Origin: Candidatus Parcubacteria bacterium
GTDB lineage: Bacteria; Patescibacteriota; Minisyncoccia; Phycocordibacterales; SBAW01
Direction of reading: 5' to 3'
Assembly (NCBI GenBank): GCA_019661855.1
Contig: JAIFWM010000005.1
Location: forward strand, 1 to 19,119
DNA: 19,119 bases
Shown one piece after another: positions 1-7,526 of the stretch. The notes below the pieces were generated by a model. That model made no database searches. It saw only the letters and a program-made list of their open reading frames with translations, and was not told where the DNA came from. The position numbers and the translations under genes are program-made. How positions within the stretch are numbered: the first letter of the stretch is position 1; each line of letters opens with the position of its first letter.

Positions 1-542
1 AAGATGTTTTTCGTTCGTTTAATCTTTGTCCTTTCGACAAAGTAAAAGTAGTGATACTAGGCCAAGACCCATACCACGGCCCCAAACAGGCAAACGGCCT
101 AAGCTTTGCGGTTCACGAAGGGTTGCGGCTCCCACCATCGCTCCAAAATATTTTTAAAGAGATCGAAAGTGATTTAGGTACAAAATTAGTACACACGAGT
201 GGCGACCTGGAGCGTTGGGCCAAACAAGGAGTCTTACTACTTAATGCAACGTTAACTGTGCGTGCAGGGCTTGCAGCCTCACATCAAGGCAAAGGGTGGG
301 AGGAGTTTACTGACGCTGTTATTCGCACACTTTCAGAGCGCCGTGAGCATTTGGTGTTTATCCTGTGGGGCAACTATGCGCGGTCTAAAAAAACACTAAT
401 CGATTGGGAGAAGCACCATGTTATCGAATCTCCACATCCGTCACCTTTTTCGGCCCATAGTGGCTTTTTTGGCTCAAAGCCGTTTAGTAAAACTAATGAA
501 TATCTAGTAGCTCAAGGAGAAGCGCCTATCGACTGGTTGTAG
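1..542 (+). CDS. ung: Uracil-DNA glycosylase, 5' end cut off by the window
   Basis: Family 1 uracil-DNA glycosylase, which removes uracil from DNA by cleaving the N-glycosidic bond and starts base excision repair in the cytoplasm. The frame is open from base 3, and the residues before the GTG at 51 already match the family (an FRSFNL..PFDKVKVVILGQDPYHG pattern), so the gene begins upstream of the window and 51 is not the start. The GQDPYHG water-activating loop lies at nt 60-80, with the catalytic Asp at 66-68. The LLLNATLTV strand follows. The HPSP DNA-intercalation/His motif has its His at 435-437, and the FGSKPFSKTNEYL C-terminus is complete. About 179 residues are visible of a usual 220-230. 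The gene converges on the peptidase gene with only 26 bases between stops; no convincing terminator was seen there. Confidence 0.95.
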   Translation, partial: DVFRSFNLCPFDKVKVVILGQDPYHGPKQANGLSFAVHEGLRLPPSLQNIFKEIESDLGTKLVHTSGDLERWAKQGVLLLNATLTVRAGLAASHQGKGWEEFTDAVIRTLSERREHLVFILWGNYARSKKTLIDWEKHHVIESPHPSPFSAHSGFFGSKPFSKTNEYLVAQGEAPIDWL

Positions 543-568
543 TTATTTCTGATAGTGAGCTTGTCGAA

Positions 569-2485
569 CTACCAGATCTTGGCGTGGTGTTTGCGGTATA
601 ACTTATTTTTAGAAGTGACGCCAAAGGTTTCGTAAAACGGCTCAAAGTTTGCTAGAGGTCCATTGATACGAAACGGAGCAGGAGAGTGTGGGTCCGTAAG
701 AACTTGCATACGCATATACTCTGGGCGCACAAGTTCGCGCTCCATTTGAGCAAACCCAAGGAAAAATCGTTGTTCGGGCGAGAAACCTTGAATATCCTTG
801 CGCCCAATTTTCTTGAGATGTTTTTGGTAGGCATCATAGGCTATAGCAAGACCACCTAAGTCTGCAATGTTTTCTCCCAGTGTGAGTTGGCCATTGACCG
901 GAATGTTTCCATCTACCTTATATTCATCATATTGTTTGCGTATAATTTGAGACTTAGCGTCAAATTGTTTCTTGTCTTTAGCTGTCCACCAGTTTTTAAG
1001 ATTGCCTTTAAAGTCAAACTTAGCGCCTTGGTCATCAAAGCCGTGCGTCATCTCGTGGCCAATAACCGAGCCGATGCCCGCGTAGTTAATTGCAGAATCT
1101 GCTTTTGGATCAAAGAATGGCCACTGCAAAATTGCTGCAGGAAATACTATCTCGTTCATGCTTGGGCTAAAGTAAGCGTTCACTGTTTGGGGATACATAA
1201 ACCATTCGGTGCGATCTACCTTCTTTTTTAACTTCTGCATCTCTCGCTTATGTTCAAATTGAGAAGAACGAAGCATATTGCCAAAAAAGTCGTCTTTTTT
1301 AATCACTAAACCCTTGTAGCCCTTCCACTTGGTTGGGTAGGCGATCTTGCGCTTCATGGCGTTTAGTTTTTTGACAGCCTTTTTCTTGGTGGCAGGACTC
1401 ATCCAGTCGAGTGCACGAATACGGTCTGCGTAGACCTCAAAAAGATCACTCACGAGTTCGTCCATCATTTTTTTAGACCTCTCCGGGAAGTGCTTTTTGA
1501 TATAAAGCTGACCCACCGTCTCGCCTACAGTCCCATTGGTAGCCCCCAATGCACGGCGCCACAGTGGCTTCATCTTTTTGGCACCGGTGAGTACCTTACC
1601 GTAAAACTCGAAATTAGCATCGACAAAGTCTTGAGAAAGGAGGCCTGCAGTGCCACTCAAGACATGCCACACCAAGTAGCGCTTCCACTCGGGTATTGAA
1701 AACGAGTGAAGTAATTTCTCTACTCCTTTTAAAAAGTCTGGCTGGCCGACGTTGAGCGTTGTTATTCCTTTGGCATCGGTCTGAGTAAAGTAACGTGCCC
1801 AGTCTATTGTTTTAGAAAGTTTCTTGAGTTTTGCGAGAGACATTTTGTGATCTATCTTTTGAGGGTCACGAAGATCTTCTTTGCGCATTGAAGCTTGAGC
1901 GAGAGCAGTCTCTATCGCCATGATCGCTTTCGTATACTCCTCGATCTCTTTAATTCCAGATAAGGTAAGAAGTTTTTTGATATGAACCTGGTATGCGTCG
2001 CGCACGCGCTTCTGTTCAGGCAAGTCTTTAAGGTAGTAGTCACGATCGGGAAGTGAAAGTCCGCTTTGCCAAATATTAAATAGGTATCGCTCGCTATTTT
2101 TTAGATCTTGATCAACAAGCGTTCCCCAAAGCGCTCCAATGCCATGCCTGTGGAGGTGAGCAACAACATCAAGTAAATCTTTGATCGAGTTGATAGATTC
2201 AACTTTTTTAAGCAATGGCAAAAGTGGTGTGGTGCCAAGTTTGTTGCGAGTTTTCATATCAGACGCGGAGGTGTACATAGGCCCTACCAGCTTGTCTTTG
2301 GCAGACTCAACTATTTTTTTGAGTTGATGTTCGGTATTAAAACGCAAGATGTTAAAGCTTCCCCAACGAGACTCATCTGCGGGTATCTTAACTGTGTTAA
2401 GCCAGCTGCCGTTGGCATATTGGTAAAAGTCGTCTTGTGGCCGAACCTTCTTGTCTATTGATTTGATATCAAAACCCCAATACAT
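569..2485 (-). CDS. M13-family (neprilysin/PepO-like) zinc metallopeptidase
   Basis: Zinc endopeptidase of family M13, which cleaves oligopeptides. Numbered from the chosen start (638 residues): the N-terminal M13 domain begins at once with DIKSIDKKVRPQDDFYQYANG. The substrate-binding NAYF motif is near residue 436. HEMTH supplies zinc ligands H477 and H481, and GENIADLGG supplies the third ligand E538 plus D542. A PHSPAPFRINGPLANF block near 600 holds the substrate-binding Arg, and the family's terminal Trp is present. All catalytic residues are intact. I see no signal peptide or membrane anchor, so it is probably cytosolic, like Lactobacillus PepO. The start at 2485 is chosen because homology begins right after it and an extended -10 lies 7 bases upstream. 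An alternative ATG at 2533 would add 16 non-conserved residues. Neither start has a Shine-Dalgarno sequence. Confidence 0.93.
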   Translation of the reverse strand: MYWGFDIKSIDKKVRPQDDFYQYANGSWLNTVKIPADESRWGSFNILRFNTEHQLKKIVESAKDKLVGPMYTSASDMKTRNKLGTTPLLPLLKKVESINSIKDLLDVVAHLHRHGIGALWGTLVDQDLKNSERYLFNIWQSGLSLPDRDYYLKDLPEQKRVRDAYQVHIKKLLTLSGIKEIEEYTKAIMAIETALAQASMRKEDLRDPQKIDHKMSLAKLKKLSKTIDWARYFTQTDAKGITTLNVGQPDFLKGVEKLLHSFSIPEWKRYLVWHVLSGTAGLLSQDFVDANFEFYGKVLTGAKKMKPLWRRALGATNGTVGETVGQLYIKKHFPERSKKMMDELVSDLFEVYADRIRALDWMSPATKKKAVKKLNAMKRKIAYPTKWKGYKGLVIKKDDFFGNMLRSSQFEHKREMQKLKKKVDRTEWFMYPQTVNAYFSPSMNEIVFPAAILQWPFFDPKADSAINYAGIGSVIGHEMTHGFDDQGAKFDFKGNLKNWWTAKDKKQFDAKSQIIRKQYDEYKVDGNIPVNGQLTLGENIADLGGLAIAYDAYQKHLKKIGRKDIQGFSPEQRFFLGFAQMERELVRPEYMRMQVLTDPHSPAPFRINGPLANFEPFYETFGVTSKNKLYRKHHAKIW

Positions 2486-2492
2486 GTGAGAG

Positions 2493-2501
2493 ATAGTAGC
2501 A
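2493..2501 (-). promoter_or_regulatory. Possible extended -10 promoter for the M13 peptidase
   Basis: On the minus strand TGCTACTAT (TGn plus a 4/6 -10 hexamer) ends 7 bases before the ATG at 2485. The -35 position is weak. The geometry matches other near-leaderless starts in the window, such as trpS. This is inferred from sequence alone. Confidence 0.35.
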
Positions 2502-2526
2502 AAAAAGCCTGAACATGGATACATAT

Positions 2527-2555
2527 TTGACATTGATTTAAGGTAGTTGTAGAAT
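2527..2555 (+). promoter_or_regulatory. Near-consensus sigma70-type promoter of the 63-residue gene
   Basis: TTGACA (2527-2532, a perfect -35) is followed after exactly 17 bases by TAGAAT (2550-2555, 5/6 match to the -10 consensus). Transcription would start near 2562, giving a leader of about 29 bases that contains a Shine-Dalgarno sequence. This is the strongest promoter match in the window. It overlaps the alternative upstream start of the divergent peptidase. Confidence 0.75.
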
Positions 2556-2578
2556 AAAAAACGTTAGTACAACCCATT

Positions 2579-2583
2579 AGGAG
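2579..2583 (+). promoter_or_regulatory. Shine-Dalgarno AGGAG before the 63-residue gene
   Basis: AGGAG lies 7 bases before the ATG at 2591. This is notable because most large genes here have no such sequence. It decides in favour of 2591 over the out-of-frame ATG at 2584, which opens a frame of only a few codons. Confidence 0.75.
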
Positions 2584-2590
2584 ATGGCCT

Positions 2591-2782
2591 ATGAAAGGTG
2601 GTAAACCCAAGCGTTGTGGCAAGTGTTTTAGAGCGCTTGCTGAAGACAACAACACTGGTGAATGCGCAACTCGCCACAAGTCCGACCATCAAGCTTATAA
2701 GGAGCCGCCACTCAAGGCGACTGCCAAAAGTAGTAATCGACAGCGGGTTATGTTAGCCGAGATGCGGGCGGCAGTTCGTTGA
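2591..2782 (+). CDS. Small Cys/His-rich basic protein, 63 residues, possible zinc ribbon
   Basis: I do not recognise the family. The protein is very basic, with an N-terminal block rich in Lys and Gly, then C9-x2-C12-x12-C25-x3-H29 (H33 is an alternative fourth ligand), which would suit a small zinc-binding knuckle. The second half, rich in Lys, Arg and Ala, looks helical or disordered and suits RNA or DNA binding. There is no signal peptide or membrane segment. The case that it is real does not rest on homology: it has its own near-consensus promoter, a Shine-Dalgarno sequence at proper spacing and an intrinsic terminator right after it, so it forms an independent single-gene unit that is probably well expressed. 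The function is unknown; nucleic-acid binding is a guess from composition. Confidence 0.7.
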   Translation: MKGGKPKRCGKCFRALAEDNNTGECATRHKSDHQAYKEPPLKATAKSSNRQRVMLAEMRAAVR

Positions 2783-2803
2783 TTGTTGTCTGCGGCGACA
2801 GTG

Positions 2804-2835
2804 GGTCCTGGTGGTATGCCAGGGCCTTCTTTTTT
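2804..2835 (+). terminator. Intrinsic terminator after the 63-residue gene
   Basis: An 8-base-pair stem (GGTCCTGG at 2804-2811 with CCAGGGCC at 2819-2826, one G-U pair) with a 7-base loop is followed by TTCTTTTTT. It separates the small gene from alaS. Confidence 0.85.
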
Positions 2836-2863
2836 GATAAAAAATGTTGTATTTTAAGGATCA

Positions 2864-4576
2864 ATGAGGGTAGATGAAGTCCGCTCAAAATATATAGAGT
2901 TTTTTAAGGCGCGCGGACATACGGAGATCCCGTCGGCTCCCTTGGTGCCCGAAAATGATCCAACCACTTTGTTTACCTCTTCGGGTATGCAACCACTAGT
3001 TCCGTATCTTCTTGGTCAGTCACACCCAAGCGGCAAGCGCATAGTCGACTCGCAAAAGGCAGTGCGCACAGGAGACATTGAAGAAATAGGTGACAACAGA
3101 CATCTTACGTTTTTCGAAATGCTTGGTAACTGGTCTTTGGGTGACTACTTTAAACAAGAACAAATCCCTTGGGTGCATGAATTTTTTACGAAAGAATTAG
3201 GAATCCCACAGGAAAAATTGTGGGTTACTTGTTATGAAGGGGATGAGTCCCTCGGAATACCTCGGGATGAGGAATCTGCAACACTGTGGAAAGGTTTAGG
3301 AATTCCCGAAGAGCACATCAAGTTTTATAAAGACAAAAACTGGTGGTCTCGCGCAGGTGCGCCTGCACAGATGCCTGTGGGTGAACCTGGCGGTCCAGAC
3401 AGTGAAGTGTTTTATGAGTTTACTCACATTGAACACGACACAAAATTTGGCCCCGAATGTCATCCAAACTGTGACTGCGGCCACTTTGTTGAGATAGGGA
3501 ACTCGGTGTTTATGGAGTACATCAAGCAAGCGGATGGCTCGTTTGCCAAACTTTCGCAGCGAAACGTGGACTTTGGTGGTGGCTTAGAGCGCATCACTGC
3601 AGTAACTCTAAATACTGATGATGTGTATGTGACCGATGCTTTTTGGCCACGGATCGAAAAGATGCAAACTGCAACGGGTAAAAAATATGCAGACGATACC
3701 AAACCATTTCGTATAGTGGCTGACCACACTCGTGCCGCAGAGCAGTTGATTGCAGACGGAGTGATGCCAAGCAATGTGGAGCGTGGCTATGTGGTGCGCC
3801 GGCTTATTCGCCGTGCAGTGCGTTATGCAGACATGTTGGGTCTAAAAAGTCTTTCAGAGATTACTGACGATCAAGAAATTGCTAAAGAAGAAGCACGATT
3901 TAGAGAGACTTTGGCGCGTGGTATGAAAGAGTTTGAAAAGGGGACAGACCCGTTTGTTCTTTTTACTTCCTACGGTTTTCCTATTGAACTTGCTCGTGAG
4001 CTTGCACAAGAGAAGGGCATTGCTATAGACGAAGCAAAGTTTAAAGAAGCTATGCAGCAGCATTCGAACCTTTCGCGCGCAGGCTCGGAGCAAAAGTTTA
4101 AAGGCGGGCTTGCCGACACCGCAGAAAAGACGGTGAGACTACACACGGCACACCACCTGTTACTTAAGGCGCTCCAAACAGTATTGGGGCCAGAGGTGCA
4201 TCAGCGAGGAAGTAACATTACGCAAGAGCGTTTGCGTATCGACTTTAACTACCCGCAAAAGGTAACCAAAGAGCAGCTCGAAGAGATTGAGAAAATAGTA
4301 AACGAAAAAATAAAAGAAGATTTGCCAGTGGTGCGTACCGAAATGTCGCTTGAAGAAGCCGAAAAACTGCATGCTGAACATGAGTTTGGTGCTAAATATC
4401 CTGAAAGAGTCTCCGTTTATTCAGTTGGCCCACTCGACCACGCATTTTCTATAGAATTCTGTGGCGGACCCCACGTAAAACACACCGCCGAACTCTCGCA
4501 GTCTGGAATCTTTAAAATTCAGAAGGAGGAAGCGTCTTCTGCAGGCATCCGCCGCATTAAAGCAGTGTTAGAATAA
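2864..4576 (+). CDS. alaS: Alanyl-tRNA synthetase, short form
   Basis: Charges tRNA-Ala with alanine (class II synthetase). The catalytic domain fills roughly residues 1-245, with motif 2 around RHLTFFEMLGNWSLGDYF (79-96) and motif 3 GGGLERIT (238-245). The tRNA-recognition domain runs to about 400. The editing (tRNA-SAD) domain follows at about 427-570 and keeps the four metal-site positions: H427 and H431 in HTAHH, C533 and H537 in CGGPH (family norm HTATH and CGGTH). At 570 residues it is far below the usual 850-880. The C-Ala domain is absent, and the beta-barrel segment that normally carries a YAESGGQxGDxG stretch before HTATH is replaced by a short GGLADTAEKT link. AAGGA at 2856-2860 is only 3 bases before the ATG, closer than usual. 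It leads a tightly packed three-gene run. Confidence 0.96.
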   Translation: MRVDEVRSKYIEFFKARGHTEIPSAPLVPENDPTTLFTSSGMQPLVPYLLGQSHPSGKRIVDSQKAVRTGDIEEIGDNRHLTFFEMLGNWSLGDYFKQEQIPWVHEFFTKELGIPQEKLWVTCYEGDESLGIPRDEESATLWKGLGIPEEHIKFYKDKNWWSRAGAPAQMPVGEPGGPDSEVFYEFTHIEHDTKFGPECHPNCDCGHFVEIGNSVFMEYIKQADGSFAKLSQRNVDFGGGLERITAVTLNTDDVYVTDAFWPRIEKMQTATGKKYADDTKPFRIVADHTRAAEQLIADGVMPSNVERGYVVRRLIRRAVRYADMLGLKSLSEITDDQEIAKEEARFRETLARGMKEFEKGTDPFVLFTSYGFPIELARELAQEKGIAIDEAKFKEAMQQHSNLSRAGSEQKFKGGLADTAEKTVRLHTAHHLLLKALQTVLGPEVHQRGSNITQERLRIDFNYPQKVTKEQLEEIEKIVNEKIKEDLPVVRTEMSLEEAEKLHAEHEFGAKYPERVSVYSVGPLDHAFSIEFCGGPHVKHTAELSQSGIFKIQKEEASSAGIRRIKAVLE

Positions 4577-4580
4577 GTAC

Positions 4581-5516
4581 ATGTTTTTTGGCTCATCAAA
4601 GCCTAAAGAAAAAACGGTTTTGGTTGTCGACGTTGAAAGTGGCTCCGTCGGCTCTGGTCTCGTGCGTCTCACCGACGACGCGCCTAAACTTTTTGGTGAG
4701 CATCGCGCGTATACTCACGTGCCAGCTGGCCGCGACTCTAAAGTTTTACTTGGTTTAATTGACCGAGCAGCAGGAGACACTATCGCTCATGCGAGCGAAG
4801 TTGCTGCACGTTTGCGCCAGCACAAGTCAACTAACGAGCTTGGCACCGTTGATAGTGTTTCCTTTTTCCTTGCGCCGCCCTGGGGCATGCCTAACCTTAA
4901 GGAAGGTAAGCCATCTTTCTTTGATGGGCTCAAACGAGTGCTTCACAACTATGTTGATGCTCATTTAGGCTCTATACCAATCCACTTTCATACTCACGCC
5001 GGGGCAGTCGTGCGCGGGATGAACTCTTTGTTTAATGCACCTGGCTACACGCTCCTCATTAGTATCCACGCAGAGGTTGCCGAACTAATATTGCTCAAAG
5101 ATGGGGCAGTGGTGGGCCACGGCACCATGCCAACAGGGCTTCACTCGTTTATCCGCACCTTGCGTACTCATGCAGATGTCTCTGACCGCGAAGCACGATC
5201 TATCCTTGCTCTCGGGTCTCACGACAGCTATGACGAGCCCCTTAATTCTGCGGCCGATTATTTTAGAGATAGTTTTCGCTCCACGGGCGAACCACTTTTC
5301 GGCGGATATCCGGTTGGTCAGGTCTACGTACTCGCACATGGCGCAGGAGAGGCAGATGTTTTTGCTCGCGCACTTTCGCACAATTCACTTTCTGACCTAT
5401 TTCCAGGCGGCGGGACTATCCGAGTCGTTAAACCTCAACACTTCACCCCTTACATGGCTGCTCATTCTGAAAACCCAGATCTTGGCCTCATACTTAACAC
5501 ATTATTTGTAGCGTAG
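4581..5516 (+). CDS. Conserved-type protein with degenerate actin fold (FtsA/PilM-like)
   Basis: Probably a member of the actin/ASKHA fold. The N-terminus VLVVDVESGSVGSGLVRL (13-30) resembles a phosphate-1 strand-turn-strand but lacks the clean DxG(S/T) residues. A second half opens with TLLISIHAEVAELILLKDGAVV (157-178), where FtsA/PilM proteins have the phosphate-2 loop, again without the GGG(T/S)TD core. VYVLAHGAG (248-256) resembles the adenosine loop. Nucleotide binding may therefore be weak or lost. There is no membrane segment. It starts 4 bases after the alaS stop and ends 12 bases before the next gene, which encodes a membrane-anchored baseplate-J-like protein; the pair may form a cytoplasmic platform with a membrane partner, as PilM does with PilN. 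The fold call is from pattern only and could be wrong. Confidence 0.6.
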   Translation: MFFGSSKPKEKTVLVVDVESGSVGSGLVRLTDDAPKLFGEHRAYTHVPAGRDSKVLLGLIDRAAGDTIAHASEVAARLRQHKSTNELGTVDSVSFFLAPPWGMPNLKEGKPSFFDGLKRVLHNYVDAHLGSIPIHFHTHAGAVVRGMNSLFNAPGYTLLISIHAEVAELILLKDGAVVGHGTMPTGLHSFIRTLRTHADVSDREARSILALGSHDSYDEPLNSAADYFRDSFRSTGEPLFGGYPVGQVYVLAHGAGEADVFARALSHNSLSDLFPGGGTIRVVKPQHFTPYMAAHSENPDLGLILNTLFVA

Positions 5517-5528
5517 TAGACTAGGCAT

Positions 5529-6770
5529 ATGCGTGGCGACATAAACTCTCCTTACGGACCTTCTCGTGCCGACAGATCTATCCGCAATATTCCCGTTCCC
5601 TCAGGACATCGTCACCATCCTTCCGAAGAGATGTACGACCAAGAGCCACCGCGCCGCCCAAGAGGTGGTCGTAAATGGTTTTGGCTCTCCGCACTTTTGG
5701 TTGTAGTCGTAGCAGCCGTTGGTGGTTTTCTCCTTTCAACTGTGTTTGTAGGTGCAACGGTAACCGTCTTTCCTCGCACCGAGCAGGTTACCGCCCCAGC
5801 CAAAATGATGGCAGGACTTAACGCTGGTCCGGGGACACTCCCGTATCAAAATGTTTCAGTAACTCGCTCTGCCACCACGACCGTAACCGCCACAGGTACC
5901 CAACACGCCGAACGCCAAGCATCCGGCAAGGTCACTATCTATAACAACTTTTCGAGCGCTTCCCAGCGACTCATTGCCAATACGCGCTTTCAAGCTCCTG
6001 ACGGCAAAATCTATCGAGTCAAAGACTCCGTTGATGTTCCTGGCATGGGCACCGCTCAAGCCACTATTTTTGCTGACTCTCCTGGAGGAGACTACAACCG
6101 CACACAATCAACCAAGTTTACCGTTCCTGGATTCAAGGGCGATCCTCGCTATGACAAATTTTATGCAGAGGCCGAATCCATTTCTGGCGGATTTATTGGA
6201 GAGGAGCCGGCAGTGGCACAAGCTGACTTAGACAAAGCACGCACCGCTATGGAGCAGGCACTTGAGGCAGCACTTCGTGAGGCTGCAGCAACCGGGCTTC
6301 CTGAGGGGTCTATCATGATCCCAGGCACACTAGCTATTAGTTTTAGTGATTTAAAAAAGGGTGCCATTAATGGCAACTCGGTTACCATTTCGGAAGACTC
6401 TGTTGCACAGGGGCAGATCATCCGCCTCCAAGATTTGGCAAGTTATATTGCTCGCCAGACTGTCAAAGGCTATGGGGGAGAGTCCGTCCAGTTTGATGAC
6501 CCCTCGGACATTACTATTACCTTAGGAAGTACCACCAAAGCTACTGGGAGCGTAGAGTTGGGTCTTTCAGGGACCCCAACGCTCGTTTGGCAGTTTGACG
6601 TCAATGCCATTAAGGATGCCCTCATAGGCAAGCCCAAGGGTCAATTTGAGGACATAATTAAGTCATTTGAGCCTGCAATAGCCAAGGCAGAGGCCAAAAT
6701 CCGCCCATTTTGGCAAACCAGCTTTCCGGCAGACCCGAGCAAAATCAAGGTCGAGGTCAAACAACGTTGA
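5529..6770 (+). CDS. Membrane-anchored baseplate-J-like protein
   Basis: A 413-residue protein of a type often annotated as baseplate J/gp47 family in Parcubacteria. Residues 1-47 are a polar, Pro/Arg-rich cytoplasmic tail. A single membrane helix spans about 49-74 (WFWLSALLVVVVAAVGGFLL region), and the rest should face the outside. The segment ASGKVTIYNNFSSASQRLIA (131-150) with TRFQAPDGKIYRVKDSVDVPG (152-172) is the beta-rich J-like core. A helical stretch at 230-255 and a second beta-rich region (255-350) follow. The C-terminus ends IRPFWQTSFPADPSKIKVEVK. There is no phage tail context around it, so it is a cellular surface or envelope protein rather than a prophage part. It starts 12 bases after the actin-fold gene without a good Shine-Dalgarno. 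Its stop codon lies inside the -35 box of the infA promoter. Confidence 0.7.
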   Translation: MRGDINSPYGPSRADRSIRNIPVPSGHRHHPSEEMYDQEPPRRPRGGRKWFWLSALLVVVVAAVGGFLLSTVFVGATVTVFPRTEQVTAPAKMMAGLNAGPGTLPYQNVSVTRSATTTVTATGTQHAERQASGKVTIYNNFSSASQRLIANTRFQAPDGKIYRVKDSVDVPGMGTAQATIFADSPGGDYNRTQSTKFTVPGFKGDPRYDKFYAEAESISGGFIGEEPAVAQADLDKARTAMEQALEAALREAAATGLPEGSIMIPGTLAISFSDLKKGAINGNSVTISEDSVAQGQIIRLQDLASYIARQTVKGYGGESVQFDDPSDITITLGSTTKATGSVELGLSGTPTLVWQFDVNAIKDALIGKPKGQFEDIIKSFEPAIAKAEAKIRPFWQTSFPADPSKIKVEVKQR

Positions 6771-6795
6771 CTATAAACAGTCTTTTTGCTAAAGT
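6767..6795 (+). promoter_or_regulatory. Promoter of the infA ribosomal cluster
   Basis: TTGACT (6767-6772, 5/6) is followed after 17 bases by TAAAGT (6790-6795), with TGC before it making an extended -10. The -35 box includes the TGA stop of the preceding gene. Predicted start near 6802 gives a leader of about 11 bases with no Shine-Dalgarno. No terminator lies between the two genes, so some read-through from upstream is possible. Confidence 0.65.
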
Positions 6796-6812
6796 GGCAA
6801 AGTCGTTAGTTG

Positions 6813-7022
6813 ATGGAGAGCCAAGAATCAGAAACACAGGGCATCATTGAGGAGGCCCTGCCTAATACGTTGTTCAGAGTCTCTTTGGAGAGCGGTGAGG
6901 TGATTTTGGCATATCTCGCGGGCAAAATGCGGTTACACCGTATTAAGGTGCTTGTAGGAGATAAAGTGCTCCTAAAGCTTGACCCGTATGGGGGTAAAGC
7001 TCGGATTACACGACGTCTATAA
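6813..7022 (+). CDS. infA: Translation initiation factor IF-1
   Basis: IF-1 binds the ribosomal A site during initiation. The 69-residue OB-fold protein shows the family pattern GIIEEALPNTLFRVSLESGEVILAYLAGKMR, then VLVGDKVLLKLDPYGGKARITRR, close to the usual 70-73 residues. The ATG at 6813 is chosen over the TTG directly before it (6810) because it matches the family N-terminus and ATG is preferred. No Shine-Dalgarno; the leader from the predicted promoter is very short. Its stop overlaps the rpmJ start by one base (TAATG). In most bacteria secY, adk and map stand upstream of infA; here they are replaced by the actin-fold/baseplate-J pair. Confidence 0.94.
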   Translation: MESQESETQGIIEEALPNTLFRVSLESGEVILAYLAGKMRLHRIKVLVGDKVLLKLDPYGGKARITRRL

Positions 7023-7135
7023 TGAAAATCAAAGCATCAATTAAGCCACGCTGTGCGAACTGCAAAATGGTCCGCCGAAAAGGGCGGGTTTATGTAGTCT
7101 GCAGCAACCCTCGTCACAAGCAGCGCCAAGGTTAA
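7022..7135 (+). CDS. rpmJ: 50S ribosomal protein L36
   Basis: A 37-residue zinc-binding large-subunit protein. It opens MKIKASIKPRCANCKMVRRKG and ends SNPRHKQRQG. The zinc ligands C11, C14, C27 and H32 form the standard C-type L36 site. The start overlaps the infA stop by one base, so the two are translationally coupled. Its position between infA and rpsM is the classical order. The full ligand set shows this is the zinc-binding form and not the Cys-free paralogue. Confidence 0.96.
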   Translation: MKIKASIKPRCANCKMVRRKGRVYVVCSNPRHKQRQG

Positions 7136-7145
7136 TATAATTTTT

Positions 7146-7523
7146 ATGCGTATCTCAGGTATTACACTTCCAAACAAAAGACTTCCATATTCTCTCGCTA
7201 CTTTATATGGCGTGGGTATTCCGCTTGGTATAACTATTTGCGCACAAGCAAAAGTTGATGCAACAAAAAAAGCTGACGAACTTACCGCAGAAGAAGAGCA
7301 GGCTATCCGCAAAATTGTGGAGAGCATGAAAATCGAGGGTGACCTTAAGCGCGACGTATCTCAAAACATCAAACGTCTTAAAGATATCGGTGCCTACCGC
7401 GGCTCACGCCATGCTAAGCATCTTCCGGTTCGTGGTCAGCGCACCAAGACTAACTCGCGCACCGTTCGTGGCAACGTTCGTAAGACCATGGGCTCGGGCC
7501 GTCGTAAGGTAGAAAAAACATAA
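7146..7523 (+). CDS. rpsM: 30S ribosomal protein S13
   Basis: Head protein of the small subunit that contacts P-site tRNA and the central bridge to 50S. At 125 residues it has normal length. The N-terminal MRISGITLPNKRLPYSLATLYGVG shows the helix-two-turns-helix start, YRGSRHAKHLPVRGQRTKTNSRTVRG is the conserved C-terminal region, and a basic tail follows. It starts 10 bases after rpmJ with no Shine-Dalgarno, only an AT-rich run. Confidence 0.97.
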   Translation: MRISGITLPNKRLPYSLATLYGVGIPLGITICAQAKVDATKKADELTAEEEQAIRKIVESMKIEGDLKRDVSQNIKRLKDIGAYRGSRHAKHLPVRGQRTKTNSRTVRGNVRKTMGSGRRKVEKT

Positions 7524-7526
7524 AAT

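Noticed and set aside
24..42. Perfect 7-base inverted repeat with a 5-base loop
   Set aside because: It lies within conserved ung coding sequence, has no T run and encodes expected family residues; chance is enough to explain it.
552..571. GTTCGACAAGCTCACT-like sequence (minus strand) between ung and the peptidase, similar to a REP-type core
   Set aside because: Only one copy is seen, with no second arm or repeat elsewhere in the window; it also does not form a convincing terminator.
2834..2862. Promoter for alaS starting from TTGATA at 2834-2839
   Set aside because: The -35 match is good, but no acceptable -10 lies 16-18 bases downstream; TATTTT at 2850-2855 is too close. Transcription of alaS could start here, but the sequence does not show it well enough to list.
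5529..6770. Phage or contractile-injection-system remnant suggested by the baseplate-J-like domain
   Set aside because: No tail, sheath, portal or integrase genes are nearby, and this domain with an N-terminal membrane anchor is common as a cellular protein in Parcubacteria.
7136..7141. TATAAT just before rpsM
   Set aside because: It ends only 4 bases before the ATG, so transcription would start inside the gene; it probably reflects the AT-rich rpmJ-rpsM junction.
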